Shown piece by piece: positions 5,897 to 5,979 of a stretch of DNA of 5,979 bases. Numbering within the stretch: position 1 is the first letter of the stretch; every line of letters begins with the position of its first letter. The DNA lies in assembly GCA_964596835.1 (NCBI GenBank), contig CAZQVV010000145.1, forward strand, positions 1-5,979. The letters are read 5' to 3'. Below the pieces are notes generated by a model. It did not search any database. It was given only the letters and a program-made list of their open reading frames with translations, and had not been told where the DNA came from. Both the position numbers and the translations under genes were made by a program. Source of the DNA: JAADGZ01 sp964596835 (GTDB lineage Bacteria > Pseudomonadota > Gammaproteobacteria > UBA6429 > Thiohalophilaceae).

Positions 5897-5944
5897 TTTT
5901 GTGGAGTATTTTTGTGTTTAGAATCTGAGGTATCCCCACAAAAT
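5896..5944. repeat. Inverted repeat beginning at the kinase stop codon
   Basis: ATTTTGTGG (5896-5904) and CCACAAAAT (5936-5944) are exact reverse complements around a 31-base interior, and the first base is the last base of the kinase TGA. The stem is AT-rich and no T-run follows on the plus strand, so it is a poor intrinsic terminator. It could slow 3' exonuclease decay, or be the end of a mobile or repeated sequence. Only the pairing is certain. Confidence 0.4.
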
Positions 5945-5945
5945 A

Positions 5946-5979
5946 ATGTTTAAAATTAAGTCGATAAAAGAAATATCCG
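5946..5979 (+). CDS. Possible start of a further gene, cut by the window edge
   Basis: An ATG at 5946 opens a frame reading MFKIKSIKEIS, which stays open to the last base. It lies 49 bases after the kinase stop, in the same direction. No ribosome site is visible (CCCCACAAAATA precedes it) and the stretch is AT-rich, so eleven open codons are weak evidence. Kinase genes of this class are often next to a PP2C phosphatase or FHA-domain gene, but nothing here identifies the product. Confidence 0.2.
   Translation, partial: MFKIKSIKEIS

Overview
The window looks like chromosome of a gammaproteobacterium with mid-range GC. The evidence is a conserved neighbourhood (rnhA, a YafS-like methyltransferase, mltD) plus an outer-membrane lipoprotein signal on MltD. 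I cannot place the genus. Four complete protein genes occupy most of the window, and no RNA gene or CRISPR array was seen.

Layout: Bases 1-27 are flank and may hold the first codons of a minus-strand gene. Bases 28-241 form a compact non-coding element. It has perfect 24-bp inverted ends, a 16-bp tandem duplication, an 18-bp hairpin and a second REP-like palindrome. I read it as a MITE carrying REP-type palindromes. It ends inside the 3' end of rnhA and supplies that gene's stop codon. Bases 234-686 (minus) are rnhA (RNase HI), and 679-1497 (minus) are a YafS-type SAM methyltransferase. The two overlap by 8 bp and form an operon. A 179-bp divergent spacer follows. In E. coli and Pseudomonas gloB normally sits in this place, and here it is absent. 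Bases 1677-3377 (plus) are an MltD-type lytic transglycosylase lipoprotein with three LysM domains. After a 164-bp spacer with a candidate promoter and two small dyads, 3542-5896 (plus) encode a membrane-anchored Ser/Thr protein kinase. The last 83 bp hold a hairpin that starts at the kinase stop codon, and an ATG whose frame is open to the window end.

How the genes fit together: rnhA and the methyltransferase look co-translated, and dnaQ may lie just beyond the left edge. MltD cuts glycan strands at the outer membrane. The neighbouring kinase has a cytoplasmic catalytic domain, one membrane segment and about 440 periplasmic residues: helical TPR-like repeats followed by a beta-rich terminal domain. 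It has no PASTA domain. A link between wall turnover and kinase sensing is an attractive inference, but the sequence does not prove it. The parts most worth following are the rnhA-proximal element and the architecture of the kinase's periplasmic region.
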